Assembly (NCBI GenBank): GCA_038049695.1
Contig: CP142451.1
Coordinates: 31,666,001-31,730,000, forward strand
Reading direction: 5' to 3'
DNA length: 64,000 nt
Source of the DNA: Cinnamomum chago
Lineage: Eukaryota > Streptophyta > Magnoliopsida > Laurales > Lauraceae
In this document: piece by piece, positions 38,826-50,381 of the stretch
How positions within the stretch are numbered: the first letter of the stretch is position 1
Layout: each line of letters starts with the position of its first letter
Notes under the pieces: generated by a model
The model's database searches: none
The model's input: only the letters and a program-made list of their open reading frames with translations
Told to the model about the DNA's origin: nothing
Program-made: the position numbers and the translations under genes

Positions 38826-40415
38826 CTAAGGTTTGTTTAGGTAAATAACTTTAGGAATCCACCTAAGGTCTTGAGAGGGTTGAACTTTGAGGTCTTGTTT
38901 GGAATTCTCACCAACTAAAGGAGATTTAACTTGATAAATTTTCAATTTGAACTTATCACCATGATATTTAGATTTCACTAAATTTAGCTTAGATTGGTGA
39001 TTAGTCTTTTGATGTTGGTGAGTTTGTTTCTTTGGGGATTGTTTCACTTTTCTTTTCTTCTTACTTTCTCCCTTTACTTGACTTTTGAATTTTAGATTTA
39101 ATTTGGCAACTTTCTTCAAAAGTTCTTTCATGGGTTCATATAAGGGAGGTAGGTTGAGAAGCTTTTTGTTAATAGATTCTTTTAAACTTGGTTTGACTTG
39201 ATTAAACTTCTTAGAATCTATCTTAGGAGACTCCATTTTAATAGATTTAACTTGTTTAGTCTTTTTGGAGTCTTTCTTGATTTTTAGTGTCTTACCCTTT
39301 ATAGGTTTTGATTCTCCATTCTTTAGTTCAAAGATGGGCTTAGACACATAGCTTTTTTTTCTTAGTTTGCACTCAAATTTTAGATGTCCTTCTTTACCAC
39401 AATAATGACATTTAATTTTGGACATTTGAGAGAGAGTGCTAGAGAATGAGGACTCACCTTTCACAAAAGTGTTGGTGAATTTAGGGTCATGTGAAGTATA
39501 CTTATTAAAACCAAGACCCGTCCTATCTCCATGAGGTTTACCCAATTTAAATAATTTTTCAAGTCTATCTTCACTTTGGGTAAACTTGCACTCATACTTT
39601 TGTTTATAGCTTTCAAGTTGAGTGACTTTGGTTATAAGGATTGAATTTTCATTTTTAACTTTTGAAAGTTCATTTTCAATTTCCTTATATTTGCTTAGCT
39701 CTTCATTGGCAAGTTTTAACTTAGCTTTAAGTTCATTAACTATATTAGATCCAAGTTCTAGAGTTTTTACATTACTTTGTGCATTAGACAAGTTTTCATT
39801 TGAAATTGTCAACTTGGATTTTAAATAGTTAATGTTTTCATCTTGTCTTTTAATTGTATCTCTTAGGTTTAAATTTTCATTTTTAAGCTCATCACAATTT
39901 ATCTTAATCTCATTTAATTCATCTTGAGTATTAGATAAATTTTCCTTAGAGATAGTCAATTTAGATTCAAGATTGTTAAAGTCTTTGTCTTGCCTTTTTA
40001 TTTGATCTCTTAGATTTAAATTTTCCTTATTGACATTTTCATAATCCATCTTTAAATCTCTTAGTTCATCTTGAATGTTAGATAGATTATTTAAAGAGAT
40101 CATGAACTTAGATTCTAAACAATTTATGACTTCTTCTTTCTCTCTAAGCTCATCTTTTGAAGAGTCTAGCTCTTTGTTTAGTTTCATAGATTCTTCTCTT
40201 AAACTTCTATTTCTCTTATCAAGCTTGGAAGATAATGTATATAATTCATTATAGGCTTGTTGAAGATCATCTTCATCATAATCATTTTCTTCCTCTTTTA
40301 TGTCACATTGAGATTCATTTAATTTAGAGTTTGAATCTCCAATAGAAGGAAGAATGAGGGGTCTAGAAGAATCTACAAAGTCTATCAGAGTGGAGTCCAT
40401 TCTAATGATTTTCAT
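38826..40415 (-). CDS. gag: Gag-like nucleocapsid protein, 529 aa, with zinc knuckle
   Basis: An open frame of 529 codons starting about 90 bases after the primer site. Residues 45-290 are a long coiled coil made partly of a 49-residue tandem repeat (starting near 99, 148 and 197; shared phrase NENLSN or KENLSN). KPHGDRTGLGF at about 293-303 is typical of Ty1/copia gag linkers. A CCHC zinc knuckle, CHYCGKEGHLKFEC, lies at about 336-349. The last 180 residues are Lys-rich and suit RNA binding. The usual N-terminal UBN2/DUF4219 gag domain is absent, and no pol follows. It would package element RNA, perhaps together with an autonomous partner. The lack of stops in a young element suggests the protein is still used. 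Confidence 0.85.
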   Translation of the reverse strand: MKIIRMDSTLIDFVDSSRPLILPSIGDSNSKLNESQCDIKEEENDYDEDDLQQAYNELYTLSSKLDKRNRSLREESMKLNKELDSSKDELREKEEVINCLESKFMISLNNLSNIQDELRDLKMDYENVNKENLNLRDQIKRQDKDFNNLESKLTISKENLSNTQDELNEIKINCDELKNENLNLRDTIKRQDENINYLKSKLTISNENLSNAQSNVKTLELGSNIVNELKAKLKLANEELSKYKEIENELSKVKNENSILITKVTQLESYKQKYECKFTQSEDRLEKLFKLGKPHGDRTGLGFNKYTSHDPKFTNTFVKGESSFSSTLSQMSKIKCHYCGKEGHLKFECKLRKKSYVSKPIFELKNGESKPIKGKTLKIKKDSKKTKQVKSIKMESPKIDSKKFNQVKPSLKESINKKLLNLPPLYEPMKELLKKVAKLNLKFKSQVKGESKKKRKVKQSPKKQTHQHQKTNHQSKLNLVKSKYHGDKFKLKIYQVKSPLVGENSKQDLKVQPSQDLRWIPKVIYLNKP

Positions 40416-40502
40416 GCAAAGGACAACTCTAGGGTTTTAACTCTAGGTTTTTACACCTAATCAAGAGTTCCAAACACTTGATCCTATAAAATAGAGCACG
40501 AG

Positions 40503-40514
40503 GCTCTGATACCA
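40503..40514 (-). promoter_or_regulatory. Primer-binding site, initiator methionine tRNA type
   Basis: On the minus strand TGGTATCAGAGC lies two bases inside the 5' LTR edge (40517). It is the standard complement of the plant initiator tRNA-Met 3' end. Confidence 0.93.
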
Positions 40515-40516
40515 AT

Positions 40517-42260
40517 TGAAAGTCCTTGGGATCCTAACCCTAGAGGGGGGGGGGGTGAATAGGGTGAGCTACAACTATGACCAATTATGACCAATTTTAA
40601 CTTCTTAACATAAACTAGTCACATGTGATGATTAATCATACAATATGCGGAAGCTAATACAAAAACAATCACCACACAGCAATCACCACAACACAATATT
40701 TATAGTGGTTCGGCCAACGTGCCTACATCCACTACCGGCTTGTGATCCAATCACCCCACCGGATTTCCACTATTTATGCTTTTTACTAGGCTAAGCAATA
40801 ACCCTTACAATGTTGTTTTTCTAGGCTAAACAACAACCTCTCAATGTGCTTTTATAGGCTAAGCAATAACCTTACAAGATGCTTTTCTTAGGCTAAGCAA
40901 TAACCTTACACAATGCTTTTCTTAGGCTAAGCAATAACCTTTACAAATAAAGATTTCTCTAAGAAAGTGTCTTTACAAAAGATCACTCTAAGAGATACAC
41001 TTTAAGCTCAAATGAAATTGCCTCTTGAATAGGCTAATATGAAAGTTTAATACAAATTACAAACATACACTCAAATAAGCTAAAGTGTGTGCACAAGTGT
41101 ATGAATGTGTTTCTTCAATCAATTTCAACAAAGAAGCTCTTAAATGAATGCATGATGCATTTTAAAATCAAAGCTTATAAAATGATGATTGAAGAGAAAA
41201 CTAATCACATAAAAGATTCAAACAACTTTGAAGAAATGAATTAAACAAGTTGTATGAATGTTAAAGTCTAAGAAAGCATGTGATTTAGTTAAGAGAGTTT
41301 GCAAACTAATCTAATTTACCAAGGATGATTTAGAGTTTGCAACACAACTCTTTAAAAGCTAGAAATCATGCAAATATGAAAATACAAAGATTTAACCATG
41401 CATTGATTCTACTTTTAATGGAAATCAAAATGATAAGTAAGGTCTACCCTTTTAAATCTCAAGCATTTGATTTCCAAATGGCCCTCTAGCCTTTCCAACT
41501 TCTTCCCCTTTCTTTGGCTCCAAAATGCTCTCAAAAGTTCATGTGTCAAGCCTTGAAAAAGGTTGGAAAAGAACGGACTTTATAGCCAAAAAGTGTCCAA
41601 CGGCTAGTCCTCGGTCGACCGGCAAAGGGGTCTCGGTCGACCGAGAAAGCACAATGGTCATAAAAGTTACCGTTGGGGCTTCAGGGCTCAGTCACCCTGC
41701 AGTGTCCTCGGTCGACCGAGACACAGGTCTCGGTCGACCGGCGACACTGCCGGGCGAGTCCCTGGGGCAAAAAATCCAACTTTTTTCCATTTCAAAGTAT
41801 TTCTTTGAGGGATCTTTGGGCCACTCAATCAAGCTTAAATAACATGTTTTAAGACATTCTAAGATGTTTAAAAACATGAAAAACACAAAGCCTAAAAAGA
41901 TTTGAAAACTTTAAAACCATAGACTAGCTTGATTTGTAAAAACTCTTTTCAAGTGAAATTGCATACATAAATGATTCTTTTTGCGATGAATGTATGCAAA
42001 GCTCAAACCTAAATTCACAAGATGATTTTCCAAATATAATGCACAAGGAATTAGGTTTTCAAAAGAGTTTGGGTTCTAAAACCAATGCATCCAAGATTAG
42101 AACCAAAACATGCATAAAACAAATACTTTTCCAAAACTTAAAAGCTATGCATGTATAAATCAAGATTTCAAGGTTTTCTAAAACAATGCAAGTGTGTGTG
42201 AATCAAATGATGCTAAAGTGCAAATGCATCCATCAAATTGCAAATACAAAATCCCTAACA
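40517..42260 (-). repeat. 5' LTR of the gag-only element, intact (1744 bases)
   Basis: Starts (minus strand) TGTTAGGGATTTTG and ends GGACTTTCA. It serves as the empty-site reference for the CACTA insertion. Palindromes TCGGTCGACCGG and CTCGGTCGACCGAG lie at 41611-41622, 41632-41645, 41707-41720 and 41730-41741. Frames through the LTR are not genes. Confidence 0.95.
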
Positions 42261-42265
42261 TGTTT

Positions 42266-43609
42266 TGGGCACATGAGGTGTTTACAAATTTCAGATTATA
42301 GATTTGGAGCAAAAAACTTGCAATGTGATTAGAATGGTGTTTGAATTTCTAAGATTTCATTTCTTTTGGCTACAGAAGAGTGCTCAAAATTTCTCTTCTA
42401 TAAACAATGTGTTCTCTCATTAAAATATTTTTTTTTCTCATGACTCATTTGGTAGTTCTATAATCTTTTTCTCATTCCATTCTCTCACATCATGCTATAT
42501 CTTTTTTTTTTCCTTTTTTCTTTGCAGTAAAAAATTATCCAAGGATTCTCGAACAGGAGAAACTGCAGGTGTGGTACTCGCTGATGGCTATTTGGCTTAT
42601 TTAGCAACAAAAGATACAGAGTTTTCCTTAGACATAAAATAATATTTACCACAATAATCATCATTGTTGTATCAGAAGAAACTTCATTAGCACCAAGAGA
42701 TCCCATCTATGATTGATTCATTGGCTTCAAAAGCACTCCAATACCTTCAAAAGACTCATAAAAAATAGAAAATTCTTGTTTTTATATTTGTAAATATTAT
42801 AGGATTGGGTTCATTTTGTACCTATTATTTTGTGGTGTTGGGTTTATTTTGTAATGAATGCTCTTTCATTTAATAGAAAATATATATTATGTCACTTTTG
42901 ACATAGACTGCTTGGGTTCTTATAAGTTGCTTGGGTTAGTGAAGTTTCAAGTGAATTGCAGTTTCTCGTTAAAATTTTCTTGGAGATATGGATAGAATCG
43001 ATGCCTTGTTAACTTTTCATTGTACTCAAAGATTAGTGTTGTTGAATCTTAATAAAATTTGAGTTATGGCTATAAAATTGTGTATTAATTTGAAGATTGT
43101 GTTACAAGATGTATAAAGAAAATTTATTAGGAAGGATCAAATGCATGTGGCTTGTACACAAACGTGCCTGGAGTATTTATATGAATATAAATTTAATTAA
43201 CAGGTACCTAATAGATTAGAAAAAATTAGAAATGCCCTCCTGTCAAAGGTAGATCGTGTCAAAATTTTCAAAAATGTTTTTCTAAGTTTGAAAAGTTTAT
43301 GTTTGTCGTTGTTTAAGATATGTGGTGGGTTAAATTGGATATGGTGATTTGGGATATAAGATATCCCTGCTGATAATGAATTTGAGATGGAGAAAATTAG
43401 GATTTGTTTATCATTATTTTTTTTACCGCGGATTTCTCTCCTGTTACCAAACGTGGGTTCGAAGGAATCATCTCTGATTCCTCTGTGTTAGCCAAACGTG
43501 GAATGCGATGAATCCCCTCCCTCATAAATCCTTTCTGAAGAAAGTCTAAATTCGTGGCACCAAGGATTCATCTGAAGAGAGGATTCCTCTCTCGTTACCA
43601 AACGTGCCC
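42266..43609 (+). other. Right part of the Harbinger element
   Basis: Follows the TGTTT duplication. No DDE transposase segment was seen. From 43430 to the end, copies of CCAAACGTGG with GAATCATC-type neighbours form subterminal repeats, and the terminal inverted repeat ends at 43609. Confidence 0.6.
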
Positions 43610-43614
43610 TAAAT

Positions 43615-43713
43615 CTAATAAAAGAAGCCAAGGACTTTTCTGCCCACATTCTCCCTCTTGGCCTCTTCATGATCCATAATCCCCGCAGACGATGTCAACA
43701 CAATATAGCCAAA
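43615..43713 (-). pseudogene. Last exon of ribosomal protein uS8 (RPS15a), fragment
   Basis: After a CAG acceptor the minus strand reads [20 protein letters not shown], then [12 protein letters not shown] and a stop at 43615-43617. This is the C-terminus of cytosolic small-subunit protein uS8 with few changes. The upstream exons (MVRISVLND onwards) are not found in the next 680 bases or after the solo LTR, so it is a fragment unless they lie unusually far away. The stop codon is two bases from the TAA duplication of the Harbinger element, which therefore inserted just behind it. Confidence 0.8.
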
Positions 43714-44389
43714 CTGCACGGTGAGGATACAATAAGTTAGACAGGAATTTTCTAAAATGTTTCCAAAAAAATTCAGAATTTATCAGGTCTCAGAAACCAA
43801 GCGATAATCCATTTAAATGGAGGACCGAGGACCCATGCAGTTCAAGCACAGCTCCAAATACATCATGTAGCAGGATCATAGATAAACACAACTCAAATCC
43901 ATCTTACAGGATCAGGATCTGGACTGTGACTAATGTGGCCCAAACCCTGTTCCTAGACAAATGAGATTGGACGGGTTTCAAAAGATCTGCAGATGTTTTG
44001 GGCAGGCTTCAAAATTCAAAAAGTCTTGGGTGGGCTTCCCAGAACTGCCCTCTCCGGAATGATGGACGATGGACGCAGGTGCCAGCTAACTTGATCCTTC
44101 TTCAGAAACCCTCTTCTTCTTAACAATTCGAAGAACGTTGACAACCCAGCCCTTTCCCAGAAATTTTCATAAACCCTATCTTGTTTCTTGTTTCTTGAAT
44201 GGCTGATGAAGTAAAAGGTGTCGTGGCTGGGAGAAACACCATGCAGGTTTCTCTGCACTCTTTGGAATGATGAACACTGTTGAAGATGGGTAGACCTGGC
44301 GAAAGGAAGAGAAAAGGGAAACGAAACAGAGACCGTTGCAGAAAGGCAAAACAAAAAGGGAGTTTCAATGCCACCACGAAGAGGCCAGC
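43714..44389. other. Unassigned DNA next to the RPS15a exon
   Basis: The first part is intron-like for the RPS15a exon. Frames at 44016-44402 (minus) and 44280-44540 (plus) overlap and match nothing I know. The right edge holds CCAGC (44385-44389), the duplication of solo LTR 2. Confidence 0.4.
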
Positions 44390-47300
44390 TATAACACCCC
44401 AATTCCGGATACCGAGAAAATCGTCAAAATATCCGAAGTTTGGCACGCTACTTCCCAGAAATTCCGAGAACTTCCAAGATCATAGGTCCGCAGTGAGGTC
44501 CAATTTAAAACTTTTTAAACGATATAAGATCAACAATTAATAATGCGGAAGCATGTGAATATAGCAGAAGCAATGATAAGGTATCATGAGTTTGATACAA
44601 ACATAGCATATAAACGATTATTACAATTTTACCGTGCTCACTACAAAAGTAACTCAAAATCCCAAAATAAAGAACTCTCACACCCCAGGTGCCGACTCTC
44701 CAATTTCCAGCTCGACCTCATGGTCTGTTAGTCCCCATCCATAGTCCCCTACTACGGGTGCCTCAACTAGCGTGAGCGCGCCATCCTCAGAATCGGGGTC
44801 GAAACCTAAGCACAAAGAATGAGTCAGATCTAAAGATCTGGCAAGTTACAGTATACAAGTAACATATGATATATGTATAAAAAAGAGTAAAGACAGTTAC
44901 ACAGTTAAAGAGAATATCAAGATACATGATCTAGGCAGTTAACCAAGATAAGCATTTAAAATAAGGATAAACATAATATCTAGTCTAACACAATATGGCA
45001 CATTCACACGAGCTGGATACCGCGAGATATTATGCCGCGGCCCTCCCATACTGGACACAGTCGCGGCGGGGAATCTCACCAGTGTTGGGGAATGACTAGC
45101 CCTGCAAATCACACTCAACAGTCTCACCGCACTCATCACTTGGGGAGACTGGACTCGGCATCACATCGTCCGTCTAAAACATAGCTCATCATGATAGCTC
45201 ACTCAACACTCATAAATAGCTCCTACCAATGATGATCAGTCCAAAGGCTGAGCTTAGAACAGCTGAGTGAATGTCAATGCCGACTCGAGAAAATATTAAA
45301 GGTCTGTGTCTGTCTAGGCTTTGCCTTGCGTAAAGAAGGTCCTAACAAGGTCTCTAAGAGGTCCAAGTATCAATTCAGTCCATAGATCACGATCCAAGTC
45401 CAAGTCTACTCGGTGGATCCATACCAAGGCCCATTAGGTATATGGCCTAGTCTAAAACAGCCCAAACAAGGTCATAAGTCGATTTCCAATGATAAACAAT
45501 TCATTCTCCTCCAAAAATGGGTTATAAGTCCAATATACTCCACCTCTCTAATCTAAGGGTATACACATTCATACTTAGGCCATAAAAGGGCCCGTCTAGC
45601 CACAGACACGGGTCAGTGTTCTCCCAATCACACCATCAGGTCACCTCTAAGTAGTCCTAGGTTCATGTTATCCATTTTCCATTTAATTAATAGTTATAAG
45701 CTATAGTAAGGACATAAGAGTGACAACAACATGATAAGTGAAGTAAGAACTCCAAGTACACGAATCAACAGGGAAATATCAATAATCCAACCTAGGTAAT
45801 GGTCCATGTTCGGGTCCAAGTTCATCTCAGGTAATTCGATCTCTAAATGGAGTCTCAAATGACAATGGATATTGTGTTTGGTGCTCCTGAAGTTATGGGC
45901 ATCATTGACAACGTTTAATGATCCAATCATCGTAGAATATACAATCAAAACCTTACTTATTAGTCCCCACGAGTCAAGGTTGAGCCACACCATTGACTCG
46001 GGCTTGGCACATTAATAGAATTCCATTTGGATGGTCAATGGGCCCCACAAACGATCACAACCTCAAAATGTGAAAACTGGAAAATCACTGAATGCAGTGT
46101 TCTCAGTTGACCTGGCACAGGGCTCGGTCGAACGAGTACACTGGTTTGTCAAGATGTTGACTCCCAGGTCGACCTCTGCGCAGTTTGCTCGATCAACCTC
46201 CTGGCCTGGTCGGTCGACCGAGTACTCTGAAAAAGTAGGGTCAAGCATCTGGCAGGCAATGTCCTGATTTCAGGAATTCCATGTGTGTCCGGTCGACCTC
46301 CTGGCCTGGGTGGTCGACCGCATACATAGGAAAACCTGGAAAAGATGTCCCAGCTCTCTGTCATTTTTCACTACAAATTCTGTTTGCTCGGTCGACCCGG
46401 GACAGGGTACAGTCAACTGCGCACACTGAATCCTGGACCTGAGATAGAAATTCAACTCTCAGTTATTTCCTGTAAAATCTGTGTCCTCGGTCGACCGAGT
46501 ACAGGGTCCGGTCGACCGAGTACACAGAACTGAGAAACCTGCAGAAAAATAACTGGGACTTAATTTCTTTTCAATGCAGTGTATTCAGTCGACCTCCCTG
46601 CAAGTCGGTCGACTGAGTACACGTAGACTATCGAATTTCTAGGAATCTGGATTTCTTCTCCTTCAATCTAATTTTCTATCAAACTCATCCAAATCTCGTC
46701 CAAACATCACAAGATCATCATAGAACATAAAGAGCACTTCAATACACAACCATCCATCACTAAACGGGCCATTGATCTTCCACATCAGAGATCTCATCCA
46801 TCAATGGTCATAAATCCATAAAACTAAGCTCAAATGGTAGATCTAGCATAACTACAAAAATCGAATGGAAATTGTAGAATCAAAGGAAGAGAAAACATGT
46901 ATTCTATGCTAAATAAGTATATTGCACTTGCCTAGATCCAATTGTAAGAAGGTAGAAAAAGAAAAGAGAGATCCAAGCTATAAAAATGCAATCCAAGCTA
47001 CTATAGTCTCCAACACACAAACCAGCCCCAAAACTCAGATCTAGAGAGATCTCTAACTCCTACACCTACATCCACAAGAGAATTGCTATAAGGAATGAGA
47101 TCTAATTAAAGAGAGAAAAGAAGAAATCTAATGAAATAGAATTAGATGAAGAATAATACCTTGATTGGAAGGAAAAGAAGAGATTAGCAAGAAGAAAGAG
47201 CTCCTTAAGATAGATGGTGGCCGTAGCTTGTAGTAGATAATCTTCTTCTTCTTGTTTGGGTTCTAGATCTAGGGTTTTAGAGAGAGAGAAGATATGGGAG

Positions 47301-47706
47301 AATTGGAGGGAAATGAGAGATATAATTGAAGCTAGAGTATGGGATTGGGATAAGTGTAGTATATATAGGTTGGGGTTTGGGCTAGGTACAAGAATACTCT
47401 TTTAGTTAACATGGGATTAGGGTTAGAGTCATTGGTAGTTTGGTCTTTATGTGGGAATCTAGAAGCTTCTCAAGTGGAATAACCCCTATAGTAAATACTA
47501 ATTACTAGTTAGGGCCTCTAACCAATTAACTAACTCAAAAATTATAAAAGACACCCTATAAATTCTATAAATTACAACAAGGCCTAATTAGGAGAAAATA
47601 CCTATCTACCCTTACTAACCCCTAATAAATAGTATGATTAGCTACTATAGGTTATTAAATAGTATTCAATCCAAAAGTGAGGGTCCACAAGGGGTAGGGC
47701 CTCACA
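44390..47706 (-). mobile_element. Putative solo LTR 2, 3.3 kb, long-LTR (probably gypsy chromovirus) type
   Basis: Flanked by CCAGC (44385-44389 and 47707-47711). On the minus strand it starts TGTGAGGCCCTACCCC, much like TGTGAGAACCCGACCCC of solo LTR 1, and ends GGGGTGTTATA, where CA at the end has become TA. A TATATATA box lies at 47360-47368, followed by leader-like sequence with AAACCCTAGATC, as in solo LTR 1. No coding region for gag or pol was found. About six paired GGTCGACC palindromes lie at 46120-46625. Confidence 0.75.
46120..46625. repeat. Array of paired GTCGAC palindromes in solo LTR 2
   Basis: Units of about 100 bases each hold two GGTCGACC or TCGGTCGACCGA-type sites 15-25 bases apart, often followed by GTACAC or GTACTC (clear at 46486-46526). 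Some sites are decayed by single transitions (for example AGTCGACC). Confidence 0.8.
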
Positions 47707-47931
47707 CCAGCACTATCCCTAATTTTTCCTATTCATCGATAAAAGTCTAGCACTTTCCCTCCAATTCTCTATTCATCGATAAGTGGAATACACGTCAAAG
47801 AAGACATGACAAAATCGGCAGGTTTGAATTTTATTCCTTTATTTTTTGTTGTTTGGGATTAGTGGGATCAAGGTCAGCCTAGCTTCTCGATCCACGTCAG
47901 TTGTCCCTCACCTGAATATTACCCTATATAT

Positions 47932-48070
47932 ATAGGGAGATACTCTTATGAGAGATGTCTCTCACCTTAGATGAGAGATTGGGTGGGGGCCCTCACACAT
48001 CCATATCTAATGCCAACAACTTAAATGTGAGGGCCCCCACCCCTATCTCTCATAAGAGCATCTCATATAT
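47932..48070. mobile_element. Hairpin MITE-like element
   Basis: The left arm (GAGATACTCTTATGAGAGA, then GGGTGGGGGCCCTCACA) is repeated inverted in the right arm (TGTGAGGGCCCCCACCC, then TCTCTCATAAGAGCATCTC). The left arm has an extra 20-odd bases. It is flanked by TA-rich sequence; no clear target duplication can be read. Confidence 0.7.
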
Positions 48071-48499
48071 ATATATATATATATATAAAGATCCTTTACG
48101 CAAAACCATCTCCAAGATGAACGTAACTGAAAAGCTCTAACCGATTACCATTACAAACGTGTGCAACTCGTGTTATCATAGAAACTCTAGCGCCTTGGCA
48201 AATCTCATAGAGAAAGATAAGAGAAAGTTGGGGTTTGTGAGATCTTTGGAAACAATATAAAAGGATAAAGGGGCATTCGGCGACGGGTTCCTGAACATTT
48301 CACTTTATTGCCTTAGCTCCACAATCTTTTTTCATAGTGTGATAGATCATTTTTTCAAATTTGAAGACCTAAAATGTATAATTTACCCTTTCTTCAAAAT
48401 TATATCCCACGATTAGTGGGATATGCCATGATTAGCGGGATATGCCATTAATAATGGCCAACAATCAATTAATTGGCTACGATTAATGAAATCCCATTA

Positions 48500-49310
48500 A
48501 TATGATCTTCAAATAAATTTTAATAAACACAAATAAATTTCAAACGAACACAAATATTTTTCAAAAAATGCAATAATTTTAAACAACGCATTAAATTTCA
48601 AAAGAACGCGGATAAGTTAAAAAGACCCAAATAAATTTCAAAAGATCCAAATAAATTTGAAAAACCGTAAATAAATTTCAAAAGATGCAAATAAATTTCA
48701 AAAGATCAAAATAAAATTCAAAAAATGTAAATACATTTCAAAAGATGCAAATAAATTTCAAAACACGTAAATAAAATTAAAAAATATAAATAAATTTCGA
48801 GAAAAGTAAATACAATTGTCAAAACTAAGATAAACCAATTTTTCCAGAAACTAAAGTATTTTTGCCAAAACTTAGTTAAATTTATTTCAAAAAACGCAAG
48901 TAAATTTGAAAAGATGTAAATAAACTTCAAAGGACACAAATAAAATTGAAAAACTCAAATAGATTTCAAAAGGGACAAATAAAATTAAAAAACGCAAATA
49001 CATTTTTTTTCCAAAAAAACTTAGATAGATTTTCTAAAAACTCCAATAAATTTTAAAAGAAAACTTAGATAAATTTTCCAAAAACACAGAAAAATTTTGT
49101 TAAAAAACTCAATTAAAATTTTCAAAATTGGGATAAATTTGTCAGAAACTCAGATAAATTTGTCAAAACATCAGATAGATTTGCCAAAAACTATGATGAG
49201 TTTTCCAAAAACTTAGTTAAATTGTTTAAAATGAAGACAAATTTGTCAGAAACTCAGATGCATTTTCCAAAAATAAGATAAATTTGTCAAAAAATAAGAT
49301 AGATTTGCTT
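48500..49310. repeat. Degenerate A/T-rich minisatellite
   Basis: About 800 bases built from variants of AAATAAATTTCAAAAGATGC, with unit length roughly 20-30 bases. The left half favours TTTCAAAAG and the right half TTTGTCAAAAACTCAGAT, as if two related units spread separately. Confidence 0.75.
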
Positions 49311-49330
49311 CTGGGCTTCTAAAACCAGAT

Positions 49331-50167
49331 CACACTTGACCCGACCTGACCCAGACTGGAACCGACCCTATCTGGGTTGCCTTCTTTCTCCACCCGTTCT
49401 CTTTCTTCCTCCTCTCGTTCTCTTGCTCCACCTCCCAACTTCACAAGAATCCTCTCAGACCCACTTGCAAATATGCCCTATTTTGCTCTTTGAAGACCTC
49501 CCCACAAAACCTTTTCCCCACCTCATTCAATGCTTCTCCATTTACATCCATTTCAGGAAGACCCATCTCTACAAAAACCCAAATAAGAACACCCAAACAC
49601 AGACATTCAGCGTTTCGCCATATGGGTATTCTACTTTAATTTGACCGATTCATTCATGTATCTAAGTCCTTTTAGTGCTGGGTATTTATTGGTGTATCTG
49701 GAAAGGTGGTTTTGGGATGTTGGGTTATGGGTTTTTGCGCTCGATTTTACTCTCAAGCTTCTTCAAACAGCAACAGGCAATGCTGTTTGTACTGTGATTT
49801 CTCCGGGGGCAAATGTAGTCCGGACCTAGATTGTCTTCTCCGGTTCAAGCAGAGACGACAGCATGCAGGCAGCGTTCTCCGGCGATCCTTTTTTCTGAAA
49901 TAGAGCTGCAAAATCAGCGCCACCTCTGGAACCCCTGCGACGGCACACTCTTCCGTTCTGCGATGAATTGTTGCTTCTGGAATCTCTTGCACACTGCAAC
50001 TACTTCGCAGTTCAGATCTGGGCTTCTTATTCTTTGGACTGGATCGCAGCACGAAGTTCTCCTCCTCTGTCTTTCTCGTCTACAACTCCGGTGGGGCACA
50101 ATTGGCAGACCCCGATCCTTTATGATCTTCAGATCTTCTCTGGCGAACCAGAGAACGATCTACCCCT
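49331..50167. other. Unassigned segment, target of the copia insertion
   Basis: CT-rich at first, then a stretch with several overlapping open frames on both strands (49640-50282), none recognised. The same stretch resumes at 53944 after the copia element. It may be an old gene fragment, but I have no identification. Confidence 0.4.
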
Positions 50168-50381
50168 TGACATAAACAATAGAAGTGGGAATAATGGTGT
50201 AGTTCTCTGCTCTCACTTGATCTCCTTTATATACACTGTGTTTGGTAACTACAATCCTCTTAACGAGGAATATTACAACTGATAAGATTTGGTCTTATCC
50301 TATTCTAGAGTTATATGTATAGTGCTCTAAGGTACATGTAAATTACAGTAGTGCTACCCCAATATACTATGCCTTTTCACA
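50168..50381 (-). repeat. 3' LTR of the copia element
   Basis: Matches 53747-53943 but keeps about 17 extra bases around CGAGGAATATTACAACTG. Confidence 0.93.

Larger units (their letters stand above)
47712..49330. other. Intergenic DNA with a hairpin MITE and an A/T-rich minisatellite
   Basis: No gene recognised. It holds the hairpin element at 47932-48070, a TA microsatellite (48066-48087) and the degenerate repeat at 48500-49310. Confidence 0.6.

Noticed and set aside
38826..40415. Possibility that the 529-residue coiled-coil protein is a host gene
   Set aside because: It lies between a primer site and polypurine tracts of a bordered LTR element, in the element's sense strand, and has a retroviral-type zinc knuckle.
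46031..46533. Four overlapping frames rich in RSTD-like phrases
   Set aside because: The phrases are translations of the GGTCGACC palindrome array in solo LTR 2.
49640..50282. Cluster of overlapping open frames on both strands
   Set aside because: None has a recognisable domain, and the copia element interrupts the stretch. A gene cannot be supported.
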